A stretch of 64,000 bases of DNA from the NCBI RefSeq assembly GCF_036898095.1, contig NC_090729.1, positions 78,885,914 to 78,949,913 of the forward strand. Direction: 5' to 3'. Below the pieces are notes generated by a model that searched no databases, was not told the origin of the DNA, and worked only from the letters and a program-made list of their open reading frames with translations. This document shows, piece by piece, positions 49,745 through 61,639 of this stretch. Both the position numbers and the translations under genes were made by a program. The DNA is from Palaemon carinicauda. Taxonomy: Eukaryota; Arthropoda; Malacostraca; Decapoda; Palaemonidae. How positions within the stretch are numbered: position 1 is the first letter of the stretch; each line of letters starts with the position of its first letter.

Positions 49745-52700
49745 GTCGAGGCGGCAACGTCTTTTTATCAAGGTAAGGTGTCTGCAAGAGAACCTCATAT
49801 CCTTATAATCCTTACCCAGCCTTCAATCTTCCTTCTTTATGACATCCCATCCATTCCCTTTATCCTTAACGAAAGATCCTAATCGCGAAACTTTATTAAT
49901 TTTATCCCATCCTTACATCCCAACCATGTGTGCCATCTGCTCCTAACCTAATAACCTCACCCTGTGACAGTGTTAATTTCCATGCGATAATGTTCTTGGA
50001 TTTTATTTGTTTAAAAGTTAAAACCACACGACTTCATCATGTTCTCAGCCTGTAGAAATAAATTGTGTAAGTGATCCGTCAATAACTTAATTTATTTTCC
50101 CTTTTCAGGGAATGAGATTCTTTGCTGAAGTCGTCCACGGTCTCTCCAACCCACGTGAAGCACAATCCTTGCGGCTTAAATCACCAAGAATATCTTTCCC
50201 CGTTGTGCTCCCTTTTTTATTCAAGTTCAGTGAAATAGGATTGCTGTAAATAGATCTGTTGTTGGTATTTATTGTCTTAATGGTGGGTGGGGACCTTAAC
50301 CTCCTTTTTATTGTTCTTTTGTTCATGCCAGGAGTTCTTAACCAAGGCCGGACTCACACGGCGTAACAAACTGGCGACTTTGACAGGATTCGTTAAGATA
50401 GTCATTTAAAAATATTGTGATTAAAGTAAAAATTCCACCTTTCCTGTCTTTAACGACGAGACGAACCTTAATTTCCTTTTAAAGTAAATTCTATTATCAC
50501 TGGAGTTAGAACCATGGAAGAAAAAAAGCCAAAACATTTTATATTTGCTGCTAATATCGTGTGTTTATTGTCCGTTCGTTAGCACAGCCAAAACCTCTCT
50601 TTTTAAAACACTCGGTAAGTATCAGTTGCGTTTAACAGAATAGCCAACCGTTTGTGACGAATTTGCATTTTGTTCATTTTTAGCAGAAGTTATCACAGTG
50701 ATTAACATTTATCAAATATATTGTGGATTAAGTGCATGTTTTATTTTGTGTTGAAAAATAAGTAAAGTTTAAGAAATTTTACGAAAATGTACAATGAAAC
50801 AGGCTGGTCTCATATCGAAACTCCTGGCTTACGTTTCACGTAAACGTTGTACGGCAGTGAGGGCACATTGCACAATTTGTGTTGGGTAACAGTAAAGAAG
50901 CATTGCATCCTTTGTTATTTCGTGTTTTTGTAATATTTGGTGGTTTGTTATTGTGAATTTATGTAATATTTTGTGAGATATTTATTATGTACATGATTTT
51001 AAAGGGATAATTCTCGTACGAGTATGTTAAAATTGTTAAACTAGCATTGAAGGATTTTGAATATCACATTCAATTCCATTTTTCAGTAAGTATACGATCA
51101 TTCAGATAAAATATCTTGGAGATGTAATAGCTTAAATTCACTTTTGTTGAAGGGATATTTGTACAGGGGTTGATTATTCTTTGCAAGGCAATACGTAAGC
51201 TCAGTGACATTGTTTGATTTTATTCAATCTATTATACTTTAGGTATAAATACAAACTTTGCTTTAAGCCACAGAGTTATAAGTGATGGTGTTGCAGGGAC
51301 GCACCCGCACATTTTTATAAACCCATTACTACTACATGTCTGGCGTACAGGAACACCCATTGCTGATTCCTATTTTATGTCTAGTGTACAGGATCACCAA
51401 TCACTGTGATTCCATTTTTTATGTCTAGCGTACAGGAACACCCATCACTTTGATTCCTATTTTATGTCTAGTGTAGAGGATCACCCATTGCTGTGATTCC
51501 ATTTTTTATATCTAGTGTACAGAAACACCCATCGCTGTGATTCCAATTTTGTCTTCTCTATAGAATCACCCATCACTGTGATTCAATTTTTATGTCTTTC
51601 GTACAGTATCACCCATTGCTGTGATTCCTATTTTATCTCTAGTGAATAGGATCACCCATTGGTATAATTCCATTGTTTTTAGTGTGCATAATCACCTATT
51701 TCTGTGATCCCTGATGAAATTTTGTTGCTCATTGTTTTGGAAACCTTACAAAGAGACAAACTACGTGCCCACACATTGGCGTGATCCCTGTTTTTCTAGG
51801 TACTGTTTAATTCTTTGAGAGGCTTTCCTTTTAGTGATAGTTCTTTTCTGAAAGGTATTTTTACAGCCACCGTGTACTGTGCCCAGCTCCATCTTTATCA
51901 TTTCTTCTGTGTAATTTCTTGCACGGTTAACACTCTAACTTGAGCTGTTGAGTTTGGTCTGGTCGCTGTCTCTATAGGGAACTGGCAAAATAACTTCCAC
52001 TGAGTTTGTGGGCTTGGCAGAACGAAAAGGCTATGAGGGAGACGCATTGTGAAGGTATGAGCGAGAACTCATGATTGAGGCCAAGGCCTGGAGAAGAGTC
52101 GTGCAAGAAAAGATGTGGGATGATAGAGAAAGAGCGAGAGTGCATGAATTAAAGATGTGGGGAATGAGTATTCAATTAGCCCAGCTAATTAACTCTTAAC
52201 CCCAACCCAATAGTGCCAAAGTCCAGCAGGACTATTGCAGTAAGGTTTGGTGCATTGAAGGAGTCACCAAAGACCTCCCTATAGTAGAGCTGAAGGTAAC
52301 CACGTCTCAGGTCAGCAAAGGGTGCAAACAAGAGACAGTGAGCAATGTCACACATGAGGGCTACAACTTGCTCTTGGGTCAAGACCTCCTGAAAGGCATA
52401 CAGTGCGTGCCCATCAGGTGCATGAAGGCTGCCAAGCTGGAGCCCAAAACTGTGAGGATGCAACCTGCAGAGGAAAACGAATGGCTAGGTAACATTGACC
52501 TTGGTGAGATAGCTTGGTTAAGTGAGGAGGGCCAGGAATCTTCCCTCCCAGCAACGAGTCTAAGCTCCATACCCGAGAATTCTCTCCAGATGAACTTGTG
52601 CTGCTTACCAAAACTGGCGATAGGGGTACCTCAAAAACCAGGCCAGAGCTCTAAGAGGGTGCCAAAAAGGAAGTACCAATTAGCCCTAAGACCCTAAAGA

Positions 52701-53143
52701 GCTAGACAGAGTTCGTCAGATTCTAGCTGTTGGATGAGATGCTGGAAAACTCCTGGGAAGCCGCCTACTTGAACGAAGTGGAAATTAATAATCTCTCTAA
52801 CGAGGACTTCTTGCTAAAGGATGAGGTACCTTCAAAATCTGTCAAGGTTCCCACGATCCTGCTGAGGTTATGAGCTAGCAAGTAGTTGTCAACTGTTACC
52901 CCCGGTTGTAGGTGCTAGGCATGGCCCTTGAGGGACTTGGAGGACAATTTGGTATGAAGTGTACTACCCAGCTGATGCAGTGTCAGTTCTGGACAGGCTT
53001 GCAAACAATTGTTAAGGCGTAGGTAGCCTACTGCCATCCTTGCCAAGTCACCAGCAACTCAAAGCAGGTAGTGTCGAAGGAATCTCTCCAAATCATCCCA
53101 TCCAAAAGTATTCCCTTCCCTGATGTGTGGGTGGAATATCTAA
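49745..53143 (+). repeat. Array unit 15
   Basis: 3399 bp. It has CTAATCGCG but returns to TACCAAAACTGG, as in units 1, 4 and 16. The protease frame ends at 52697. Confidence 0.97.
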
Positions 53144-56100
53144 GTCGAGGCGGCAACGTCTTTTTATCAAGGTAAGGTGTCTGCAAGAGAACCTCATATC
53201 CTTATAATCCTTACCCAGCCTTCAATCTTCCTTCTTTATGACATCCCATCCATTCCCTTTATCCTTAACGAAAGATCCTAACCGCGAAACTTTATTAATT
53301 TTATCCCATCCTTACATCCCAACCATGTGTGCCATCTGCTCCTAACCTAATAACCTCACCCTGTGACAGTGTTAATTTCCATGCGATAATGTTCTTGGAT
53401 TTTATTTGTTTAAAAGTTAAAACCACACGACTTCATCATGTTCTCAGCCTGTAGAAATAAATTGTGTAAGTGATCCGTCAATAACTTAATTTATTTTCCC
53501 TTTTCAGGGAATGAGATTCTTTGCTGAAGTCGTCCACGGTCTCTCCAACCCACGTGAAGCACAATCCTTGCGGCTTAAATCACCAAGAATATCTTTCCCC
53601 GTTGTGCTCCCTTTTTTTATTCAAGTTCAGTGAAATAGGATTGCTGTAAATAGATCTGTTGTTGGTATTTATTGTCTTAATGGTGGGTGGGGACCTTAAC
53701 CTCCTTTTTATTGTTCTTTTGTTCATGCCAGGAGTTCTTAACCAAGGCCGGACTCACACGGCGTAACAAACTGGCGACTTTGACAGGATTCGTTAAGATA
53801 GTCATTTAAAAATATTGTGATTAAAGTAAAAATTCCACCTTTCCTGTCTTTAACGACGAGACGAACCTTAATTTCCTTTTAAAGTAAATTCTATTATCAC
53901 TGGAGTTAGAACCATGGAAGAAAAAAAGCCAAAACATTTTATATTTGCTGCTAATATCGTGTGTTTATTGTCCGTTCGTTAGCACAGCCAAAACCTCTCT
54001 TTTTAAAACACTCGGTAAGTATCAGTTGCGTTTAACAGAATAGCCAACCGTTTGTGACGAATTTGCATTTTGTTCATTTTTAGCAGAAGTTATCACAGTG
54101 ATTAACATTTATCAAATATATTGTGGATTAAGTGCATGTTTTATTTTGTGTTGAAAAATAAGTAAAGTTTAAGAAATTTTACAAAAATGTACAATGAAAC
54201 AGGCTGGTCTCATATCGAAACTCCTGGCTTACGTTTCACGTAAACGTTGTACGGCAGTGAGGGCACATTGCACAATTTGTGTTGGGTAACAGTAAAGAAG
54301 CATTGCATCCTTTGTTATTTCGTGTTTTTGTAATATTTGGTGGTTTGTTATTGTGAATTTATGTAATATTTTGTGAGATATTTATTATGTACATGATTTT
54401 AAAGGGATAATTCTCGTACGAGTACGTTAAAATTGTTAAACTAGCATTGAAGGATTTTGAATATCACATTCAATTCCATTTTTCAGTAAGTATACGATCA
54501 TTCAGATAAAATATCTTGGAGATGTAATAGCTTAAATTCACTTTTGTTGAAGGGATATTTGTACAGGGGTTGATTATTCTTTGCAAGGCAATACGTAAGC
54601 TCAGTGACATTGTTTGATTTTATTCAATCTATTATACTTTAGGTATAAATACAAACTTTGCTTTAAGCCACAGAGTTATAAGTGATGGTGTTGCAGGGAC
54701 GCACCCGCACATTTTTATAAACCCATTACTACTACATGTCTGGCGTACAGGAACACCCATTGCTGATTCCTATTTTATGTCTAGTGTACAGGATCACCAA
54801 TCACTGTGATTCCATTTTTTATGTCTAGCGTACAGGAACACCCATCACTTTGATTCCTATTTTATGTCTAGTGTAGAGGATTACCCATTGCTGTGATTCC
54901 ATTTTTTATATCTAGTGTACAGAAACACCCATCGCTGTGATTCCAATTTTGTCTTCTCTATAGAATCACCCATCACTGTGATTCAATTTTTATGTCTTTC
55001 GTACAGTATCACCCATTGCTGTGATTCCTATTTTATCTCTAGTGAATAGGATCACCCATTGGTATAATTCCATTGTTTTTAGTGTGCATAATCACCTATT
55101 TCTGTGATCCCTGATGAAATTTTGTTGCTCATTGTTTTGGAAACCTTACAAAGAGACAAACTACGTGCCCACACATTGGCGTGATCCCTGTTTTTCTAGG
55201 TACTGTTTAATTCTTTGAGAGGCTTTCCTTTTAGTGGTAATTCTTTTCTGAAAGGTATTTTTACAGCCACCGTGTATTGTGCCCAGCTCCATCTTTATCA
55301 TTTCTTCTGTGTAATTTCTTGCACGGTTAACACTCTAACTTGAGCTGTTGAGTTTGGTCTGGTCGCTGTCTCTATAGGGAACTGGCAAAATAACTTCCAC
55401 TGAGTTTGTGGGCTTGGCAGAACGAAAAGGCTATGAGGGAGACGCATTGTGAAGGTATGAGCGAGAACTCATGATTGAGGCCAAGGCCTGGAGAAGAGTC
55501 GTGCAAGAAAAGATGTGGGATGATAGAGAAAGAGCGAGAGTGCATGAATTAAAGATGTGGGGAATGAGTATTCAATTAGCCCAGCTAATTAACTCTTAAC
55601 CCCAACCCAATAGTGCCAAAGTCCAGCAGGACTATTGCAGTAAGGTTTGGTGCATTGAAGGAGTCACCAAAGACCTCCCTATAGTAGAGCTGAAGGTAAC
55701 CACGTCTCAGGTCAGCAAAGGGTGCAAACAAGAGACAGTGAGCAATGTCACACATGAGGGCTACAACTTGCTCTTGGGTCAAGACCTCCTGAAAGGCATA
55801 CAGTGCGTGCCCATCAGGTGCATGAAGGCTGCCAAGCTGGAGCCCAAAACTGTGAGGATGCAACCTGCAGAGGAAAACGAATGGCTAGGTAACATTGACC
55901 TTGGTGAGATAGCTTGGTTAAGTGAGGAGGGCCAGGAATCTTCCCTCCCAGCAACGAGTCTAAGCTCCATACCCGAGATTTCTCTCCAGATGAACTTGTG
56001 CTGCTTACCAAAACTGGCGATAGGGGTACCTCAAAAACCAGGCCAGAGCTCTAAGAGGGTGCCAAAAAGGAAGTACCAATTAGCCCTAAGACCCTAAAGA

Positions 56101-56530
56101 GCTAGACAGAGTTCGTCAGATTCTAGCTGTTGGATGAGATGCTGGAAAACTCCTGGGAAGCCGCCTACTTGAACGAAGTAGAAATTAATAATCTCTCTAA
56201 CGAGGACTTCTTGCTAAAGGATGAGGTACCTTCAAAATCTGTCAAGGTTCCCACGATCCTGCTGAGGTTATGAGCTAGCAAGTAGTTGTCAACTGTTACC
56301 CCCGGTTGTAGGTGCTAGGCATGGCCCTTGAGGGACTTGGAGGACAATTTGGTATGAAGTGTACTACCCAGCTGATGCAGCGTCAGTTCTGGACAGGCTT
56401 GTAAACAATTGTTAAGGCGTAGGTAGCCTACTGCCATCCTTGCCAAGTCACCAGCAACTCAAAGCAGGTAGTGTCGAAGGAATCTCTCCTAATCATCCCA
56501 TCCAAAAGTATGTGTGGGTGGAATATCTAA
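53144..56530 (+). repeat. Array unit 16 (exit copy)
   Basis: 3387 bp. A private 13-bp deletion near 56510 removes TTCCCTTCCCTGA from the integrase piece, and one T is inserted in the LTR T-run. Other private changes include ACGAGTACG, GGATTACCC and CCGAGATTTCTC. The protease frame ends at 56097. It reads on through AAGTC into single-copy integrase sequence. Confidence 0.97.
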
Positions 56531-56733
56531 GTCCCCCGCTTTAGAGTAACTGCAGAAATAGTTTCCTATCATCTATTATAAATCAATTAACACATTATCT
56601 AGAAGCCGTTCCGACTAGGTGTGACAATGCCGGCCACGCTGTCAGAGAAGTGACTCCCTTCTTTTATAGGTTTGGTTTCCCAGTCACACTTCAGCTTGAC
56701 AAGAGCTTCCACTTCATAGCAGAGGAGTCATGA
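56531..56733 (+). pseudogene. pol: Integrase catalytic-core fragment (single copy)
   Basis: It continues the reading frame of unit 16 without the jump seen at other junctions: VWVEYL runs into SPPL, then TAG at 56542. It then shows LTHYLEAVPTRCDNAGHAV, FFYRFGFPVTLQLDKSFHF and a TGA at 56731. This fits the Gypsy integrase core: the TRFPEAIP-like motif, the FFxxFGLP-like motif and the second catalytic Asp in LQLD (56698-56700). The first catalytic Asp position appears as Glu (VEYL). The third acidic residue was not found. Continuity here shows that the integrase side is the ancestral right-hand context of the repeat. Confidence 0.8.
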
Positions 56734-56804
56734 CCTTTGACTGCATTCTTAACCCATTTTTGGCTTCACCAGTGTAGAGTAATGCTGTTTGATTCTAGGA
56801 GCAC

Positions 56805-57110
56805 ACTATCTGTTTCCAGAAGCTAAGGAACAAGGTGCTAGCAGGAAGTCCCAACTGTATGGTCCACTTGGACAGCATCATAAATTTCTTCCAGACAGGG
56901 GAAGCACTCCAAACTCTAGAGAAGTAGCTCTTAGGCATAGGCTTATCTCTTGAATATTTTGACGGACCATAACACTCTAGCCTACTTGGCCAACTCTGTA
57001 ATAAGAAAAGATGCTCATGAGGTGGTGAATAAACCTCCACAACTACAATTGGAAGGTTGAGCGCATAAAGAGCTCAGATAATAAAAGAGCAAATATGATC
57101 TCCCAGCATT
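56805..57110 (+). pseudogene. pol: RNase H domain remnant (single copy)
   Basis: Across frameshifts and stops three RNase H landmarks of Gypsy pol appear in order. They are EAKEQGAS near 56818 (normally DASxxGAGAVLLQ), TLEK followed by a stop and LLGIGLSLEYF near 56920-56960 (normally STIEKELLALVLALxHF), LTDHNTLAYL near 56960-56990 (normally TDHNPLxFL), and VERIKSSDNKRANMIS near 57055-57105 (normally HIKGxDNxxADxLSR). It lies downstream of integrase in the same orientation. Reverse transcriptase, expected before it, is absent. A minus-strand 81-codon frame opposite is noise. Confidence 0.65.
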
Positions 57111-57587
57111 AGTACTCACTGTAGAGTGCTATGTCCATAGCACGTAGCCATAGTCAGTAGGTAATCTAAGTTGTATGAAATAATATCAATTTGGCCCTGG
57201 TGTCTCCCCAGGTTAATAAACTCGAGGAACCATCTTGGTCTCATTGGTTTACATTTAATTTATATTTTATGGAATTATTTTATCATTTGCATGTTATGAT
57301 TTGTCAATTTGCTTCAAATTTCATGTGTATCACTGCAATAGATCACTTAACTTAAACTAGTATTGAATTTTCAATTTTTTTTTGTTACAACACAACCAGC
57401 ATGCTTACTTCTAAGTGATACTTAGAGCTGACATGATATCAAAATAAAGTAAAATTATGACCTTAGTTGCAGCTTGGAAATGAATCCATTATCTTGGTGA
57501 GACTCACTGAAGATGGAGTCATTTAGGCTAGTGGCTTCAGACCTTGCTTTCAGAATTCTTATCCTGTTCTAGGATGAAATCTCTGCT
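57111..57587 (+). other. Presumed 3' untranslated region of the LTR element
   Basis: AT-rich sequence without open frames or recognised motifs, between the RNase H remnant and the polypurine tract. AATAAA-like motifs occur near 57216 and 57443. Confidence 0.5.
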
Positions 57588-57606
57588 AAAAGGGTGGGAG
57601 GGGGGC
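57588..57606 (+). other. Polypurine tract
   Basis: AAAAGGGTGGGAGGGGGGC lies directly before the LTR start TGTTATTC. It is an almost pure purine run of the type that primes plus-strand synthesis in LTR retrotransposons. Confidence 0.75.
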
Positions 57607-58530
57607 TGTTATTCATGACAGCCATTGTGCCATTTTTTATACAAAGACCCCACAAGGGGCGGTCAAACTGCCACAACCATTGGGACCCTACCTTGAGCCT
57701 CACCACCTGCTCACCTATCCTATACCCATCTACGCCCCTGAGGTCTCATTTCAGGCATCTACAAAAGCCACGTGGGTGTTCAGAGCCGCCACAAAGCAAG
57801 CCAGTGGGAAGTCAAAAGGAGGCCTATTGATGAATTTGATGGAGGTGTCGGGAGACGAGGTCAGTGTTCAATGGGACAGGCGGTAAGGCTGATAACCCCC
57901 TACCCATTGGAGGCTGAAAGGGTTATCTCATTGCAGGAGCGGCCGGGCAGGTCTTCACTCTTCAACCTCTATGAAAGCATATCGTTATAATCCTACAATC
58001 TTAATTCTTTATTGCATCCCATTTATTCCTTTTATCCTTAACGAAAGATTATACCCACTGAACCTTTATTAATCTTATTCCATCCTTACATCTCAACCAC
58101 GTGTGCCATCTGCTCCTTGCCTTAATAACCTCACCCCGTGACAGTGCTAATTTCCATGCCCTTGGATTTTATATGTTTAAAATTATAACCACACAACTTC
58201 ATTGTGTTCTCAGCCTGTAGAAATAAATTTGCTTAAGTGATCCGTTGATAACTTAATTTATTTTTCCTTTCCAGGGAATGGGATTGTTTGCTGAAGTCGT
58301 GCACGGTCTTTCCAACTCCACATGAAGCACCTTGTGGCTTAAATAACCAAGAATATCTTTCTCTGTTGTGCTCCGTTTTTTATTAATTTTTAGTTGAATA
58401 GTATTGTTGTAAATATATTTGTTGTTGATGATTATTGTCTTAATGCCGAGTGAGGACCTTACAGTCCTTTTATTGTTCTATTATTCATGCCCTTACTTCT
58501 TAATCGAGGCCAGACTCAAGCAGTGTAACA
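57607..58530 (+). mobile_element. Complete 3' LTR (~924 bp), diverged from the array LTRs
   Basis: It begins TGTTA and ends TAACA (inverted termini) right after the polypurine tract. Its last ~594 bp (from about 57937) aligns with the truncated LTR of the units, but with many substitutions and small indels, far more than between units. An (AT)n run follows at once, hiding any target-site duplication. The three overlapping plus-strand frames of 68-78 codons near 57594-57990 have no known homology. Confidence 0.8.
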
Positions 58531-58808
<278 letters not shown>

Positions 58809-59240
58809 AAATAAAGTTCATCTACAGTGAAGAGAAGAAATTGTATAAATGTATGGATTCACATTTTGTATATACAAAAGGTATAACATCCTGCTATACT
58901 TCTCATCTCTAGTAGTGCTCCTCTTTGATCTGTATTCTGATCTATTCTTTTCAACTTCTGTATGAATAACCTTCTGTAATTTATTTTTTTCCTCCATTCC
59001 TGAACTTTTGCTTATGATTCGTTCCTATGAATATAATTTTTCTTCACTCAATATTGGCATTGAACTTTAAATTGCTTTCTTCTCAATAAGTCGAGATCAC
59101 GTTAACACTCTGAAGGGTCCTGTGTTATTTGTTGAAGTCTTCAAGTTATTCAGATCACATTTTTGACCTAGCTCACGTAGCAAGCAAATTGTGGTCATCC
59201 ACAACAGCCTCAACGATGATTTCAGTGTGAGAATATGATA
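58809..59240. other. Unassigned AT-rich spacer
   Basis: No open frame, known motif or repeat was recognised. Confidence 0.6.
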
Positions 59241-59579
<339 letters not shown>

Positions 59580-59905
59580 GCAACTTAGAAAAGCAGGACC
59601 CTATGTAGGGAAAAAGATCTTGCTATGTTACTAGACGAGTTGAAAGAAGTAAATTGAGATATAATATTAGGATTGAGTGAAATTAGAGGAACTGTCAAAT
59701 CTTATGTAGATTGCCAAATATTTTGCTCCAGAAGGCACAAAAAAAAAAACAAAGTAAATGGAATGGATTTTATTTTTTATTTTTATACTAATGTAAACCT
59801 TGCCGGTAACAAAAGAATTGCAGGTAGGATTATCAAACCAAAAAGAGATGGAGACTGAAGATAATTCAACCGTATGCCCCAACAACATTCCATACGGAGG
59901 AAGAA

Positions 59906-59908
<3 letters not shown>
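59580..59908 (+). pseudogene. APE-like endonuclease fragment of non-LTR element
   Basis: In one frame with two stops: AT, stop, KSRTLCREKDLAMLLDELKE, stop, DIILGLSEIRGT. This matches the start of APE endonucleases of non-LTR elements (NVRTL, then LLxEL, then DIxGLSExRW). It then decays through a poly-A run (59742-59753) to [20 protein letters not shown], comparable to the later NKRL/RI segment. The catalytic His and Asp region lies in the missing part. Confidence 0.65.
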
Positions 59909-60729
<821 letters not shown>

Positions 60730-60732
60730 TAA

Positions 60733-61221
<489 letters not shown>

Positions 61222-61222
61222 T

Positions 61223-61386
61223 ATGTTACAGACAAACTGTGTGACCAGGCATTTCGCAAAATGCCTAAATATATCAGGCATTTCGTGAAATGACTGATTC
61301 ACTTAGGGATTTCACGAAATGACTAAAAATTCCAGGCATTACGCAAAATGACTGGTTTTATAGCCCAGGGATTTCACGAAATGCCT
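61223..61386 (+). repeat. Left terminal inverted repeat with five phased palindromes
   Basis: After the ~24-bp outer sequence, five versions of the palindrome AGGCATTTCGCGAAATGCCT start at 61247, 61276, 61305, 61334 and 61367. The spacing is 29, 29, 29 and 33 bp (20-bp motif plus 9-bp spacer). Confidence 0.92.
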
Positions 61387-61639
61387 GGCTCATAAGAATT
61401 TCAGCTCAATCGTATATATTTGCTGGTATGTTGTATATGCTTGGGGTATTCTAGCAGCAATTTTCTTTTTCTTTTTTTGTTTTTTGCCAGGGGCAGGATT
61501 TGAGGTTAGATAGTATATATTTGTAGGTTTATTGAATATCTCTAGGATATTTTAGTAGCAAAAATTCTGTAACATATTTCTTAAAACCATATATTGTTTC
61601 TTGTTTCATTAAAAGTAAAATTAGACAGAGGAGACATTT

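Larger units (their letters stand above)
2167..56530 (+). repeat. 16-unit tandem array of a ~3.4-kb retrotransposon-derived unit
   Basis: Sixteen head-to-tail copies start at 2167, 5564, 8963, 12362, 15762, 19161, 22558, 25957, 29356, 32754, 36153, 39552, 42949, 46347, 49745 and 53144. Each starts GTCGAGGCGGCAACGTC and ends GTGGAATATCTAA. Lengths are 3387-3400 bp, and copies differ by scattered single-base changes and 1-2 bp indels. Offsets in unit 1 are: truncated LTR 1-624, primer binding site 628-648, small leader ORF 770-838, splice-donor-like site 871, minisatellite 1600-1979, gag piece 2232-2453, protease piece 2454-2951, integrase piece 2952-3397. Most other units are shifted +2 after about offset 1530 because unit 1 lacks an AG there. 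The array makes up 85% of the window. Confidence 0.98.
2167..58530 (+). mobile_element. Amplified, non-autonomous Ty3/Gypsy-like LTR retrotransposon (Gmr1-like domain order)
   Basis: Read left to right this is one element whose 5' two-thirds has been tandemly multiplied. It comprises a truncated 5' LTR, tRNA-Arg-type PBS, leader, gag N-terminus, retropepsin C-terminal half and integrase zinc-binding region (x16), then once only the integrase core, an RNase H remnant, a 3' UTR, a polypurine tract and a 3' LTR. The gag middle, the protease active-site segment and the whole reverse transcriptase are absent. Protease-integrase-RNase H is the order known for Ty1/copia and for the unusual Gmr1-like Ty3/Gypsy group. 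The homology calls come from motifs read by eye; the Gmr1 placement is inference. Confidence 0.75.

Noticed and set aside
2167..56530. CRISPR array or rDNA-like gene array as an explanation of the 3.4-kb periodicity
   Set aside because: The unit is far too long for CRISPR. It contains LTR, primer binding site, gag and pol pieces, and no rRNA sequence.
56795..57040. An 81-codon minus-strand frame
   Set aside because: The plus strand of the same stretch shows RNase H landmarks in order; the minus frame has none.
57594..57990. Three overlapping plus-strand frames of 68-78 codons
   Set aside because: They lie in the 3' LTR just after the polypurine tract, overlap in different frames and show no motifs.
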